This document shows positions 8,889 to 17,874 of a stretch of 64,000 nucleotides of DNA, in pieces. The notes under the pieces were generated by a model, which saw nothing but the letters and a program-made list of their open reading frames with translations, was not told the origin of the DNA and ran no database searches. The first letter of the stretch is position 1; every line of letters starts with the position of its first letter. The position numbers and the translations under genes are program-made. The stretch lies in the NCBI GenBank assembly GCA_963698775.1, contig CAVOSE010000033.1:17109-81108 (forward strand). The letters run 5' to 3'. Source of the stretch: Thiohalocapsa sp963698775 (GTDB taxonomy: Bacteria; Pseudomonadota; Gammaproteobacteria; Chromatiales; Chromatiaceae).

Positions 8889-11255
8889 CTAAATGGCTCC
8901 CTCCAGAAACGCCCGCGTCAGGAAGGCGGCCATTTCGTCGCGCTGGACCGAATCGGTGGGGCAGTAGTTGCCCGCGCCGCATCCGTTCGTAATCTCAAGT
9001 GCTTTTAGGCGCTGGATGTACCGGCAGGCCCATCCGGTGGCGTCGACGTCGAGGAAGGGCGCGCCCCCGGCGCAGGAGTTCGCTGGCGGCTCGCCTTCGA
9101 CGGCGCGTACCAAGAAGGCGGCCATTTGCTCGCGCGTCACGGTGGCGCTCGGGCAGAAGTTGCCCCCACCGCAACCGGTGGTCAGGCCGAGTTCAGCGAG
9201 GCGTTTGATGTAGCCGCAGGCCCAGCCGGCGGCGTCGACGTCGGCAAAGGGTGCGCTCCCGGCGCAATAGCCCGTCGGTGGCTCACCCTCGACGGCGCGC
9301 ACCTGGAAGGCGGCCATCTGCTCGCGCGTAACTGCGTTGTCCGGGCAATAGAGGTTCGCGCCGCACCCGGCGGTGATGCCCGCTTCGTAGATTGCGTTGA
9401 TGTAGTCGAATGCCCAGTGCGTGGGTGGGACATCGTCAAAGCGACGCACCGGGTTGGTAGGGTCGACAGCTGCGAGGAGGCGATCCGCCATAACGATACC
9501 GTATCCCGAGTCCCGATCGACCCCAGGGGCCTCGATGTCAAGGGCGGTCTCGGCGAACAAGTCCCGCACGTCGTTGGCATTGGTCAAACGCCCGTCCAAT
9601 TCCAACATTAGAGCTGATATGGCCGCGGCATGCGGCGCAGCGGCCGACGTGCCGTAGAAAGGATTGAACGAAGGACCACTCGCTGTCGCCACGCCGTCGG
9701 CAGCCGCGATATCAGGCTTTTGTCGAACAACTCCACCAGTCGAAGTGAAATTTCCAGGGGTGTAGGGTGTTCCATCGGCGCGATAGAACATCCGCCTCGG
9801 GCCGTCCGAGCTGAAGGTTTCTACCGGATTGGCAGCTCCACCCGAAAAGTCGCTGCCACCGGCAGTAGCCACGTCTACCGCAGCGACACTGAAAGCGTTC
9901 GCGGCGGCCGAGTGGCCACTCGTCTGGCCTGTGGTTGCGTTGGCTAGTCTGCCTCTGTTCGTATTTAGGTGCAAGAAACGACTCTGTGCGCCGACGACTC
10001 TTAGGACAGCGAGACGGGCACCTGGAAAGTTGCAGCTTCCTGGGACGATTTCTATTGGATCATCATTGCCATTTTGAACATCTAAGGAGGAGCAGATAAT
10101 GTCAGAGCCTGCGGAATTGAAAACGATCAAATCGAAGTCGTTACTTGACCCGTCAAGCGGATCTGACCAAAACAAGACTATCGGGTTTCCCGAGCCCTTG
10201 GTTATCTGGTTGTTATCGAGGCCCCCAAATTGATTGATGCTATCCCAAGCACTTCCAGGGCTTAAAAAAATTGGGGTATAGTTCCCTTCCCATACCCCAG
10301 CCGTGCCGTCATTCTTGTTTCCAGAATTACCTGCAGAAGAGAAATAGAGGGCGCCGTCGGCGGTCACTTCGTTCACGGCCTTTGCGACCGTATCGTCCTG
10401 AAAAGGAGACTCATTAAAATAACTGACATCATCCACGATGACATCGCAGTGATAGAGGTTGCGCAGATCGCGAATGTTCTGCGCGAAACTCGCCGTGCCG
10501 CCAAAGGCGGTCGCAAAGAATAGCTCGGCATCCGGCGCGAGATCGTGGACGATCTCAAGCATCGCCGTCCCCTCACTAGTCCCTGGGTTGCCGCTCTGTC
10601 CAGGTAAGACAGTCACGGAAGGCAGATCCCCCGACGCTTGAAGGGATGCAAGCTTGTCGACACTGTCGGAGATGACCCCGACTCTGATGCCTGCTCCCGT
10701 GACCCCGAAGTCTGCGCGACCGATGTCCGCGTTATGTGCGACATCGCCTTCGGATATATTCAGCTTGTTGAGCATGAAATCGGAGGCTGGGCGAATCGAT
10801 CGGACGGCCGGGAACTCGGCTAGTGCGCCAATCGCCTTGAGCGGCAGACGTGCCCGAATCGCATTGTCTTGCGGAAAGCTGTTGATAACTCGTCCGCCGA
10901 GTACGCGAATTTGCTTCAGCAACTTGTCGCTGACCTGCGCTTTGATATCGACCTCTACCGTATCATCGCCAGCGACTGTGATGTCTGTGCGCATACTCGA
11001 TAACGCAGGGTCACTCATCAATGAGTCGCCCTGTTCGCGTTTGATCTCCAACAACAAATTGGAGTCGATCTTTCGCTCCGCGGGTGTTCGCGAGATCTTC
11101 TCCTTTGATAGAAGCTCTATTTGCTCAAGTGCCGAATCGCTGAACTGGATCTCCTGGCCCGCAACGACACCTGTTGCGAAAAGCAGTAAGAAGGCTAAAA
11201 AACATTGATACGTTCTTGAAGCCGATTCTTGCCTCTTCCATATGGATCTTGACAT
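8889..11255 (-). CDS. secreted S8 (subtilisin-like) peptidase with three C-terminal SLH repeats
   Basis: A 788-residue exported protein. A signal peptide spans residues 1-33 (hydrophobic LAFLLLFATGVVAG). The peptidase core has the Asp box GVISDS (D197), the oxyanion box SSAGNSGN (N310) and the Ser box GTSAAAPHAA (S537). Where subtilisins have HGTH, this protein has EGTAMLEIVHD (residues 228-238), so the catalytic base is unclear. Residues 605-788 hold three SLH repeats with the ligand motif as VTREQ, VTREQ and VQRDE. The usual GYPDG turn is replaced by a Cys pair (GCGxxxxCP), suggesting disulphide bracing. The tail is closely related to that of the protein at 20680-23147 and probably anchors the enzyme to a surface glycan. 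Confidence 0.85.
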   Translation of the reverse strand: MSRSIWKRQESASRTYQCFLAFLLLFATGVVAGQEIQFSDSALEQIELLSKEKISRTPAERKIDSNLLLEIKREQGDSLMSDPALSSMRTDITVAGDDTVEVDIKAQVSDKLLKQIRVLGGRVINSFPQDNAIRARLPLKAIGALAEFPAVRSIRPASDFMLNKLNISEGDVAHNADIGRADFGVTGAGIRVGVISDSVDKLASLQASGDLPSVTVLPGQSGNPGTSEGTAMLEIVHDLAPDAELFFATAFGGTASFAQNIRDLRNLYHCDVIVDDVSYFNESPFQDDTVAKAVNEVTADGALYFSSAGNSGNKNDGTAGVWEGNYTPIFLSPGSAWDSINQFGGLDNNQITKGSGNPIVLFWSDPLDGSSNDFDLIVFNSAGSDIICSSLDVQNGNDDPIEIVPGSCNFPGARLAVLRVVGAQSRFLHLNTNRGRLANATTGQTSGHSAAANAFSVAAVDVATAGGSDFSGGAANPVETFSSDGPRRMFYRADGTPYTPGNFTSTGGVVRQKPDIAAADGVATASGPSFNPFYGTSAAAPHAAAISALMLELDGRLTNANDVRDLFAETALDIEAPGVDRDSGYGIVMADRLLAAVDPTNPVRRFDDVPPTHWAFDYINAIYEAGITAGCGANLYCPDNAVTREQMAAFQVRAVEGEPPTGYCAGSAPFADVDAAGWACGYIKRLAELGLTTGCGGGNFCPSATVTREQMAAFLVRAVEGEPPANSCAGGAPFLDVDATGWACRYIQRLKALEITNGCGAGNYCPTDSVQRDEMAAFLTRAFLEGAI

Positions 11256-11476
11256 GACCGTTAACCATGTGTTTGCCGTGGTAACTTGGAGTTTAGCACG
11301 GCCGGGGGGGTTGTCGAATTGTGGGTGAAAAGGCTCTCTAGAACTTGCCTGAGCCTATTCCGCTGGGTGTCGGCTAACAACGCGGCGGCGTCCGAAACCA
11401 GAAACAGGGCCCCCTAGTCTCCCGGAGAACGAAGGATCGACGCCATACAAGGGCGCAACATGGGACGCGATATGGC

Positions 11477-12523
11477 TTAAGACCGATCAACTCTTCGTAG
11501 GCCGTTCGCTAGACGCCGAATCTCGCTATCCAGCCGGTGTCGTGCGCAAAAGCCCAACTCGACGTGAATGGCGTTGGAGGAATACCAGGCGTCGCCGAGC
11601 AACTTGCGTAAACTTGCGGCGGTAAGGGGCATCGCCCTGCCGGTAATGCGTTGAAGCATGCTGCCGACATGGGCGCCAGTCCGCAGCATCCATACGGGTA
11701 CTGTCCAGTACGGGATGGGCCGGCCGAGTGCCAGACAGGCTTGCTCGTAGAGCCACCGTGTGGAGTAGCTCTCGCCATCCGTGACTAAATAGGTCTTCCC
11801 TGCCGCACCGCGATCGGTGCCGACCCGCAGGGCCGCGGCAACGACGTCTGCCAAGTGGATCGCAGAGCGTCGATTCGTGACCTTGGGCCAGGGTGGAAAT
11901 CGCCCGCGCGCCACTGCCTCGACCATGCGGGCGATGTTGCCCTGTCCATCGAGGCCGTAAACCATCGGAAGCCGCAGCACGCAGACGTGCATCCTCCCCT
12001 CGGCACCAGCCTCGATGACCGCCTTCTCCGCCGCGAGCTTGGCGCGACCATAAAGGCTTTCTGGTGCGGCTGGCGTCGACTCGTCCGCTGGCCGCCCTGA
12101 AGCGCCTGCCCCGTCCCCCATCGCCTTGACGCTGCTCAGATAGACGAAGCGCCGCACGCCAGCGGCAAGTGCAGCCTGCACGAGGCTGGCGGTTCCTTCA
12201 GCGGTGACCGGCCAATGCGCCGACGCCTCATAGATGTCCGGTTCGCCGGGCGGCGGGGAATAGCTCGCGAGGTGGTAGATCAGCTCAATACCATCCAATG
12301 CGGCACCGAGAGAGAAAGGGTCGGTCAGATCGGCGACACGAACGGCTACATCGGCATTCGGCCAGCGCGCAAGAGCGCGACTCGCGTCACGCGTCAATAT
12401 CGAAACGCGTGCACCGCGGTCGAGCAGGGTGTCAACGAAATGGCCGCCGACATTGCCGGTCGCGCCCGTTACTAGGACCGAAACGCCGAGCAACAGCGGA
12501 TTTCGAGGGTCGATTTCGGGCAC
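11477..12523 (-). CDS. NAD-dependent epimerase/dehydratase (extended SDR)
   Basis: A 348-residue extended short-chain dehydrogenase. The Rossmann glycine motif VTGATGNVGG is near residues 18-27, with ADLTD, HLASYS and the catalytic YGRAK further on. The start is GTG, overlapping by one base the TAG stop of the upstream glycosyltransferase gene, so translation is probably coupled. Such enzymes reshape nucleotide sugars (4-epimerase, 4-reductase or dehydratase) or reduce lipid-linked sugars. The sequence does not decide the substrate. It belongs to the minus-strand unit 15535 to 11477 with two glycosyltransferase genes. Confidence 0.85.
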   Translation of the reverse strand: MPEIDPRNPLLLGVSVLVTGATGNVGGHFVDTLLDRGARVSILTRDASRALARWPNADVAVRVADLTDPFSLGAALDGIELIYHLASYSPPPGEPDIYEASAHWPVTAEGTASLVQAALAAGVRRFVYLSSVKAMGDGAGASGRPADESTPAAPESLYGRAKLAAEKAVIEAGAEGRMHVCVLRLPMVYGLDGQGNIARMVEAVARGRFPPWPKVTNRRSAIHLADVVAAALRVGTDRGAAGKTYLVTDGESYSTRWLYEQACLALGRPIPYWTVPVWMLRTGAHVGSMLQRITGRAMPLTAASLRKLLGDAWYSSNAIHVELGFCARHRLDSEIRRLANGLRRVDRS

Positions 12524-13467
12524 TAGGGATCCACGCCTCGCAGCCGTCTCACCATCTGCACCACGCTCAAGGACAAAAAATGCACCCAGATGCCGAAAAC
12601 GACCAAGAGGCTGAACGGAAGCGGATAGTCCTTGAACTGAAACTTACGAAAAAAGCGCGTCATTCCCCGGTGCTTGTGCCATTCCACGAACAACTGGCGG
12701 CCCTGGCTACAAGCGCCCTTGTGATGCACGACCTCGACATGTGGGACCAGATAGATCCGCCAGTCCCCGTGACCGAAGCGCACGAACCAATCCAGATCCT
12801 CGCAGTGCAGGAAATAGCCTTCGTCGAGCGGTCCGACGGCGTCCAATGCCTGGCGGCGCACCATCATGAAGGATCCTGAAATCGCCGCCACCGCAACGGG
12901 TGCTTCCGGCAACGGCTGCTCGGTGAGGTCCAGTCGACGCCCATCGGCAAGTCGGGGCCATAGCCGGTGCAAATGCAGCACCCGAACCAGCCCAATCCAT
13001 GGGTCTGGGATCAACCGACGGGTCGCGACCTGCTCACTTCCATCGGGGTTGCGGATGATACAGCCCGCCATCCCAGCGTCCGGAGTCGAGTTCATGAAGT
13101 CGAGCATATCGGAAAGGGTCTGGGGTCCGACGATGCAATCCGGGTTCAGAAAGAGCACATAGGGCGCGAGCGCGAGGCCGAGCACTTGGTTATTGCCGCC
13201 GGCAAACCCCAGATTCGTGTCGTTCTCCACCACAGTAGCCCGCGGCTCCCCTCGCAGCCTGGTTCTGAGCATCTCTATGCTGCGGTCCGTGGAGCCGTTG
13301 TCGCTGACCAACACCTGGACTCGGACCTGTGAGTCGAGGACTGCCGCGACGCACTCGGCGAGCAGAAGCCCGGCGTTGTAGTTGACCACAATCACCGTGA
13401 GCTCGGGAGCTGGGCTGAACGCTGCCGGCCCAGGGGCCTGTGGACCTGGGTCACTCATGGATCGCAC
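12523..13467 (-). CDS. GT2 family glycosyltransferase (rhamnosyltransferase-like)
   Basis: A 314-residue inverting GT-A enzyme. N-terminal motifs are VIVVNYNAG, VSDNGSTD, NLGFAGGNN and LFLNPDC (the DxD-equivalent metal/donor site). ISGSFMMVRR and HCEDLDWFVRFG follow as the acceptor-side motif. A hydrophobic C-terminal segment (FSLLVVFGIWVHFLSLSVV) probably associates with the membrane. This motif set is typical of WbbL-like rhamnosyltransferases, but the sugar is not proven. The start region overlaps the end of the upstream fusion gene by 17 bp. Confidence 0.9.
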   Translation of the reverse strand: MRSMSDPGPQAPGPAAFSPAPELTVIVVNYNAGLLLAECVAAVLDSQVRVQVLVSDNGSTDRSIEMLRTRLRGEPRATVVENDTNLGFAGGNNQVLGLALAPYVLFLNPDCIVGPQTLSDMLDFMNSTPDAGMAGCIIRNPDGSEQVATRRLIPDPWIGLVRVLHLHRLWPRLADGRRLDLTEQPLPEAPVAVAAISGSFMMVRRQALDAVGPLDEGYFLHCEDLDWFVRFGHGDWRIYLVPHVEVVHHKGACSQGRQLFVEWHKHRGMTRFFRKFQFKDYPLPFSLLVVFGIWVHFLSLSVVQMVRRLRGVDP

Positions 13468-15535
13468 CCAGGATAGCCTGACGCGCTGCGCCGAAGCTGA
13501 AGTGGGTCTCCATCACGGCAAGCCCGCCGGAAGAGAGGCGCCGCCAAAGCTTCGAGTCCTGATAAAGCTGGACCATCGCCGCAGCGAAAGTGCTTGGGTC
13601 GTCGGCGATCAGCGCCGATTCGCCATCGCGCAGGTACATCCCCTCGGCCCCTTGAGAGGTCGTCACAACAGGCAAACCGTGGGCCAAGCTCTGATTGATC
13701 TTCCCCTTGACCCCAGCCCCGTAGCGCAAGGGTGCGACCGAAAGTCGGCAGGTGTCGAAGAAAGGATCTACATCGGGCACATAACCACACACAACGAGCC
13801 ACTCGTTCGCCAATGCACGGATCTCTGCCGGCGGATCGGCGCCGATGACATGGCAGCGTAGGTCCGGGATCTCGGCCCGCACCAAGGGCAAAATCTCCCG
13901 GGCGAGCCAGAGCACCGCGTCGCGATTTGGCGGATGAGCGAATGCGCCGATGAACAGACAATCGCGTCGTGCCTCGAACGGCGTCGGGCTGCCGTAGATG
14001 TGGTGGATGTTGGAAACGAGTTCGATACGGGCGCTTGGGCGCAGTGTTCGAAGGACTTCGCGTTCCGCGTCGCTGACCACCAACGTCACGTCGGCTGCAT
14101 CGACGAGCTCCAGCTCCTGGGCTTTCCTCCGCTCGGCAAGTCTCTGGGTCGATGCATCGCCAGTCAGCTCCGCAAGCCTGAATTCCCGCAGGAAATGCAG
14201 ATCGACAGTGTCGAAGATCACCCGCGCCTTAGGGCAATGCCGACGCACGGCAGGCATGATTTCAGAAGCTGCATCCGCGCGACTGAGAATCGCCAGGTCA
14301 TAGAGCCTGCCTTGGCTTGCCAAATGGGTCTCGAGTGAGCGCACATAGGGCCGGTACAGGACTTCGACGCCCTGGCCCTGAAGCCGGGAGACGTAGGGCT
14401 CCGGAGCCTCTAGGTTGGATGCGGCATAGGTCACCTTGAACCCGAGGCCTTGGAGTACGGCGATGAGGTTGCTCATCCGCAGCGAACCCGACTCACGGTC
14501 CGGCGTAAGCATGTAGATATCGACCACCAGGGCACGACGGGTCGCGCGGCGCTCCTTCTGCATCTCCAGGTCTTGGCCCCGCGCGCCGTGGGTGGCCAGT
14601 TCAGTCGTCCAGCGCGCGGTGAACTTGTGCCGATTGATCGCCTGGTAGCGCTTCATCCCTCCCGCTGCCTCTTCGTGTCGACCGGCGGTAGCCCCCTCCA
14701 GATGCACGACGCGAGAATGTGGCTGGTAGATGACACGCTGCCCCACGGCGCGCACGCGGAAGGCGAGGTCGGTATCCTCGTAGTAGCCCGGTGCGAAGTG
14801 CGGATCGAATCCACCGAGACGCTCGAACTGGTCCCGTCGGATGGCGAGCGAGGCCCCCGAGCAATAGTCGGGCTCACGCACGTAGCAGTACTCGGGCCTG
14901 TAGGGGTCGTCCAGGTGGCCGTAACCCCAGGCGGAGCCGTCTGAGAAGACAATACCTCCCGCCTCCTGCAGTCGCCCGTCGGGGTAGAGCAGCTGACTCC
15001 CGGCCAGACCGCAATCCGCGTGCGACTCGAATGTGCCAACGAGGGCATCCAGCCAACCCGGTTGGACCTGGGTGTCGTTATTCAGGAACACGAGAAATTC
15101 GCCGCGGGCCATTTCCGCGCCCCGATTGCATGCGCCTACGAACCCGAGATTCTCAGGGTTTCGGGCGAGGTGCAGACCGTCGAAACTCGCCAGAACCGCA
15201 CCGGTTTCATCCGTCGAATCATCGTCGACCACCACCACCTCGAAGGCATAACGCGTCTTGTGGTCGTGCAACGATGCCAGGCACGCGTATGTCGCCTGGA
15301 AGTTGTTGTAGACGGGCACGATCACGGAGACCGTGGGTTGCGGATGGATCCGGAAGCTTAGCGGGGAGAAAGGCGGCTGGAACACCAGCAGGCGCGGCGG
15401 GCGAGGGGCGACGAGCGCTGTCGTGCGCAGCCTGCGGCGGATCTTCTCCACCAGAACCGGCAGGCCTTCTGTGCGCAGCACATGCCGTATTCGCGGCAGA
15501 TAACGCACAACTAGGCGCAGAAGTTCAGCGCTCAA
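13451..15535 (-). CDS. bifunctional GT2-GT4 glycosyltransferase fusion
   Basis: A 694-residue two-enzyme protein. Residues about 68-320 are a GT2 domain (VSVIVPVYNNF, VVDDDSTDET, NLGFVGACNRG, VFLNNDTQ, YYEDTDLAFRV). Residues about 335-690 are a GT-B/GT4 domain (LVVDIYMLTPDRESGS, then CLFIGAFAHPPNRDAV, APLRYGAGVKGKINQSLAHGLPVV). Such fusions build two successive linkages of a surface glycan. It is the first gene of the minus-strand unit and diverges from the heparinase-like gene. No frame problem is seen. Confidence 0.9.
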   Translation of the reverse strand: MSAELLRLVVRYLPRIRHVLRTEGLPVLVEKIRRRLRTTALVAPRPPRLLVFQPPFSPLSFRIHPQPTVSVIVPVYNNFQATYACLASLHDHKTRYAFEVVVVDDDSTDETGAVLASFDGLHLARNPENLGFVGACNRGAEMARGEFLVFLNNDTQVQPGWLDALVGTFESHADCGLAGSQLLYPDGRLQEAGGIVFSDGSAWGYGHLDDPYRPEYCYVREPDYCSGASLAIRRDQFERLGGFDPHFAPGYYEDTDLAFRVRAVGQRVIYQPHSRVVHLEGATAGRHEEAAGGMKRYQAINRHKFTARWTTELATHGARGQDLEMQKERRATRRALVVDIYMLTPDRESGSLRMSNLIAVLQGLGFKVTYAASNLEAPEPYVSRLQGQGVEVLYRPYVRSLETHLASQGRLYDLAILSRADAASEIMPAVRRHCPKARVIFDTVDLHFLREFRLAELTGDASTQRLAERRKAQELELVDAADVTLVVSDAEREVLRTLRPSARIELVSNIHHIYGSPTPFEARRDCLFIGAFAHPPNRDAVLWLAREILPLVRAEIPDLRCHVIGADPPAEIRALANEWLVVCGYVPDVDPFFDTCRLSVAPLRYGAGVKGKINQSLAHGLPVVTTSQGAEGMYLRDGESALIADDPSTFAAAMVQLYQDSKLWRRLSSGGLAVMETHFSFGAARQAILGAIHE

Positions 15536-15900
15536 GGGTTCGAAGGCTCCATGGCTCTAGGCTCGAGGCGCCCACAGACGCGACCATTAGCCGTCCGCGA
15601 ACTGGCCTCTCGCTCGGAATCACTACCGTCGCCGTAGCGAGGGCGCATCTCAAGCGTCCCATGGGCTCGGCGGTGGCATTTCGTCTATTATGAAGCCTTT
15701 GAGCATTGTCGGATACGCCCTGTCGTGCCGTCATCGTGCTGCCGTAAATCCATTTCGTTCGAACGTAGCATGACCGTCGGTCGTGAGCGATGCGCGTCGC
15801 CCCGGCGGGCATTGCCGGCTCCGTGGTGAGTTCTCGGTGAGCATGCAAGCATCAGTTTGTGATTGGATTTTCGGTAGAATGTGGTCTAGGGAGTTAGCCG
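15536..15900. other. divergent intergenic region, 365 bp
   Basis: Separates the minus-strand glycosyltransferase unit from the plus-strand lyase gene and so should hold two promoters. I see only a weak -10-like TAGAAT at 15875-15880 without a convincing -35. An AGGGAG Shine-Dalgarno sits 8 bases before ATG 15901. Confidence 0.4.
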
Positions 15901-17835
15901 ATGCGGGTCGTTTTCGATGCCCTTTCCCCGTGCCTCACGTCCATGCGTTACCGCGACGCGCTTGCGGCTCTTGTGCTCGTGTGCGGGTTGTCCGTTTTTG
16001 GCAACGTTCACGCCCGGCAATACAACGCCGTTGCCGCTGGAGTGGAACCCACGAACCCGACCTTTATCGTCGATGGCAGTGCAACGAGTTCCCGGGCAGC
16101 GATTGCACACTTTCGCCAGCTGCCTCCCAATGCATTTCTCAGATCGCTGTTCCAGCGCTATCTTGGCGAATCGCGTGCCGCAAAGGCCGATGACGTTCTC
16201 CGCGGAGTGTATGCCTATCCGCAGTTTGAACCAGTCAAGCTGCCACAAGCTCTGAAATGGAACGAAAACCCGCTGCGCAGCAACAGTTGGGAGTGGAATC
16301 ATCATAACCTGACCGCGGTCGACGATCTCACTGCTGCTTGGCTGACACGCAATGAGGCGAAGTATTTGCTGCGGGCCCAGGAGCTTGTAGCGAGCTGGGC
16401 GCTGCACAACGTGGGCACCGAGACGTTTCCGTCTGAATTCTCCTGGAACGATCACACGACCGCGCTCCGGCTCTGGCGGCTGCTCTATCTCTTCGAGTAT
16501 GGCCGCCGGACGCAACTGGTCTCCGACGAGTTTCTTGCCGATCTCCTGTTCCTGATCGTCCACCACGCGCGCGTGCTTGCCGAAGATGGTATCTACAACA
16601 GGCTGACAAACCACGGTTTTGATCAGGCGGTGGCGTTGTACCTGGCAACGGGGATGTTTCCAGAAGTTGTGGATTTCGACGTGCTCAACCTCCTCGCGGC
16701 CGAGCGACTCAACAACGAAATCGAGTTTATGTTCACGCCCGAAGGGGTTCACGTCGAGAATTCTCCAGATTATCACTGGTACCTGACCAACTCGACTGCG
16801 GAATTGGCCGCAATCTTCGAGCACTTTGGCGACGCCGGTGAGTTCATGTACCTTTCCGGCATTCTCGACCGCGCCTTTTACTATGCGGCGCTGACGGTGA
16901 AGCCAGATGGCACGCTTCCGCTGGTCGGCGATACCATCCTGGTCCGGCCCGGTTTGTCACGGCAGTATCAGCTACCCGCTTTCGAATACTTTCGATACGC
17001 TGTCACGGGTGGCCGGGATGGCCGCAGGCCGCCGACTGCCGATGCCGTATTCCCGATTGCCGGATATGCCCTGTTTCGTGATCGGTGGCATCCGGAAGAG
17101 TCCTTCACCGACGGGGTCTTCATCTTGTTCAAGTGCGGTTTCCTCAGCCAGTTCCACCGACAGGATGATGACCTGAGCTTCGTCGTCAGCGCCCTGGGCG
17201 AAGACTGGTTCGTGGATTCCGGGCGCTTCTCATATCAAGAGACCGATCCCCTGCGCCTCTACATGCGCTCACCCGTCGCCCACAATGTTCCGGTGCCCAA
17301 GGGCTCGGTCCCCGTCCGCAGCCTCGCCCAGTTGCGCCCAGGCACGGGCATCTCCGCCTACGGTCTTGCGCAATCAAGCGCTTACGTGGAGGGGCGCACT
17401 ACGATCCATCCTGGCATTGACCTGACGCGGCGTCTTGAGTACGACAAACCGTTCAACCTGCGAATCACCGACACTTTGACGCCGTTAGACGGCGCACCAC
17501 GGCCTGCCTGGGGTGGCTTTTTCCAGATCCCGGCAGACAAGCGCATCGAGGTGGTCAAGCCCGGAGAAATCGCGATCCACTCACGGAAGGGGAATTCGCT
17601 CAAGGTGACTTACCCAATCGGCGCCAACGTGCGCATCGAATCCGGCTGCGATGAGCCGATACAGGGCTGCCGATCGGAACGCATGGGACAAGCGGAGCCC
17701 ATCCAGACCCTTATTCTCGACTATCCGGCCGCGCTTAAGCGGTCAGTCGTCGACCTCGAACTGATCCCCATCACCGCCACAGCAGCGCCAGCGGCGACGC
17801 ACGCATCTTCGCCCAGTGCAGCGGCAAGCAGATGA
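15901..17835 (+). CDS. heparinase II/III-like polysaccharide lyase, exported
   Basis: A 644-residue protein predicted to degrade uronate-type polysaccharide by beta-elimination in the periplasm or outside. A signal sequence ends near residue 38 (ALVLVCGLSVFGNVHA). Translation could start at ATG 15901 (good AGGGAG site) or at ATG 15943, directly before the signal core. An alpha/alpha toroid with SWNDHTTALR (181-190), TNHGFDQ (236-242) and VENSPDYH (285-292) precedes a beta-sandwich with FHRQDDDLSF (418-427), FVDSGRFSY and RSPVAHNV (456-463). These are the Asn/His/Tyr positions typical of heparinase II/III. In polysaccharide loci such lyases trim or release the polymer made by neighbouring genes. 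Confidence 0.85.
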   Translation: MRVVFDALSPCLTSMRYRDALAALVLVCGLSVFGNVHARQYNAVAAGVEPTNPTFIVDGSATSSRAAIAHFRQLPPNAFLRSLFQRYLGESRAAKADDVLRGVYAYPQFEPVKLPQALKWNENPLRSNSWEWNHHNLTAVDDLTAAWLTRNEAKYLLRAQELVASWALHNVGTETFPSEFSWNDHTTALRLWRLLYLFEYGRRTQLVSDEFLADLLFLIVHHARVLAEDGIYNRLTNHGFDQAVALYLATGMFPEVVDFDVLNLLAAERLNNEIEFMFTPEGVHVENSPDYHWYLTNSTAELAAIFEHFGDAGEFMYLSGILDRAFYYAALTVKPDGTLPLVGDTILVRPGLSRQYQLPAFEYFRYAVTGGRDGRRPPTADAVFPIAGYALFRDRWHPEESFTDGVFILFKCGFLSQFHRQDDDLSFVVSALGEDWFVDSGRFSYQETDPLRLYMRSPVAHNVPVPKGSVPVRSLAQLRPGTGISAYGLAQSSAYVEGRTTIHPGIDLTRRLEYDKPFNLRITDTLTPLDGAPRPAWGGFFQIPADKRIEVVKPGEIAIHSRKGNSLKVTYPIGANVRIESGCDEPIQGCRSERMGQAEPIQTLILDYPAALKRSVVDLELIPITATAAPAATHASSPSAAASR

Positions 17836-17874
17836 GCAGACCATCCGTCGCCTAGGTATCTGCCCGTAGACGCG

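Noticed and set aside
15852..15880. Sigma-70 promoter for the heparinase-like gene
   Set aside because: Only the -10-like TAGAAT is acceptable; no -35 box occurs at a suitable distance.
15886..16824. 312-codon open frame on the minus strand
   Set aside because: It is antisense to the heparinase-like gene, which has signal peptide and family motifs.
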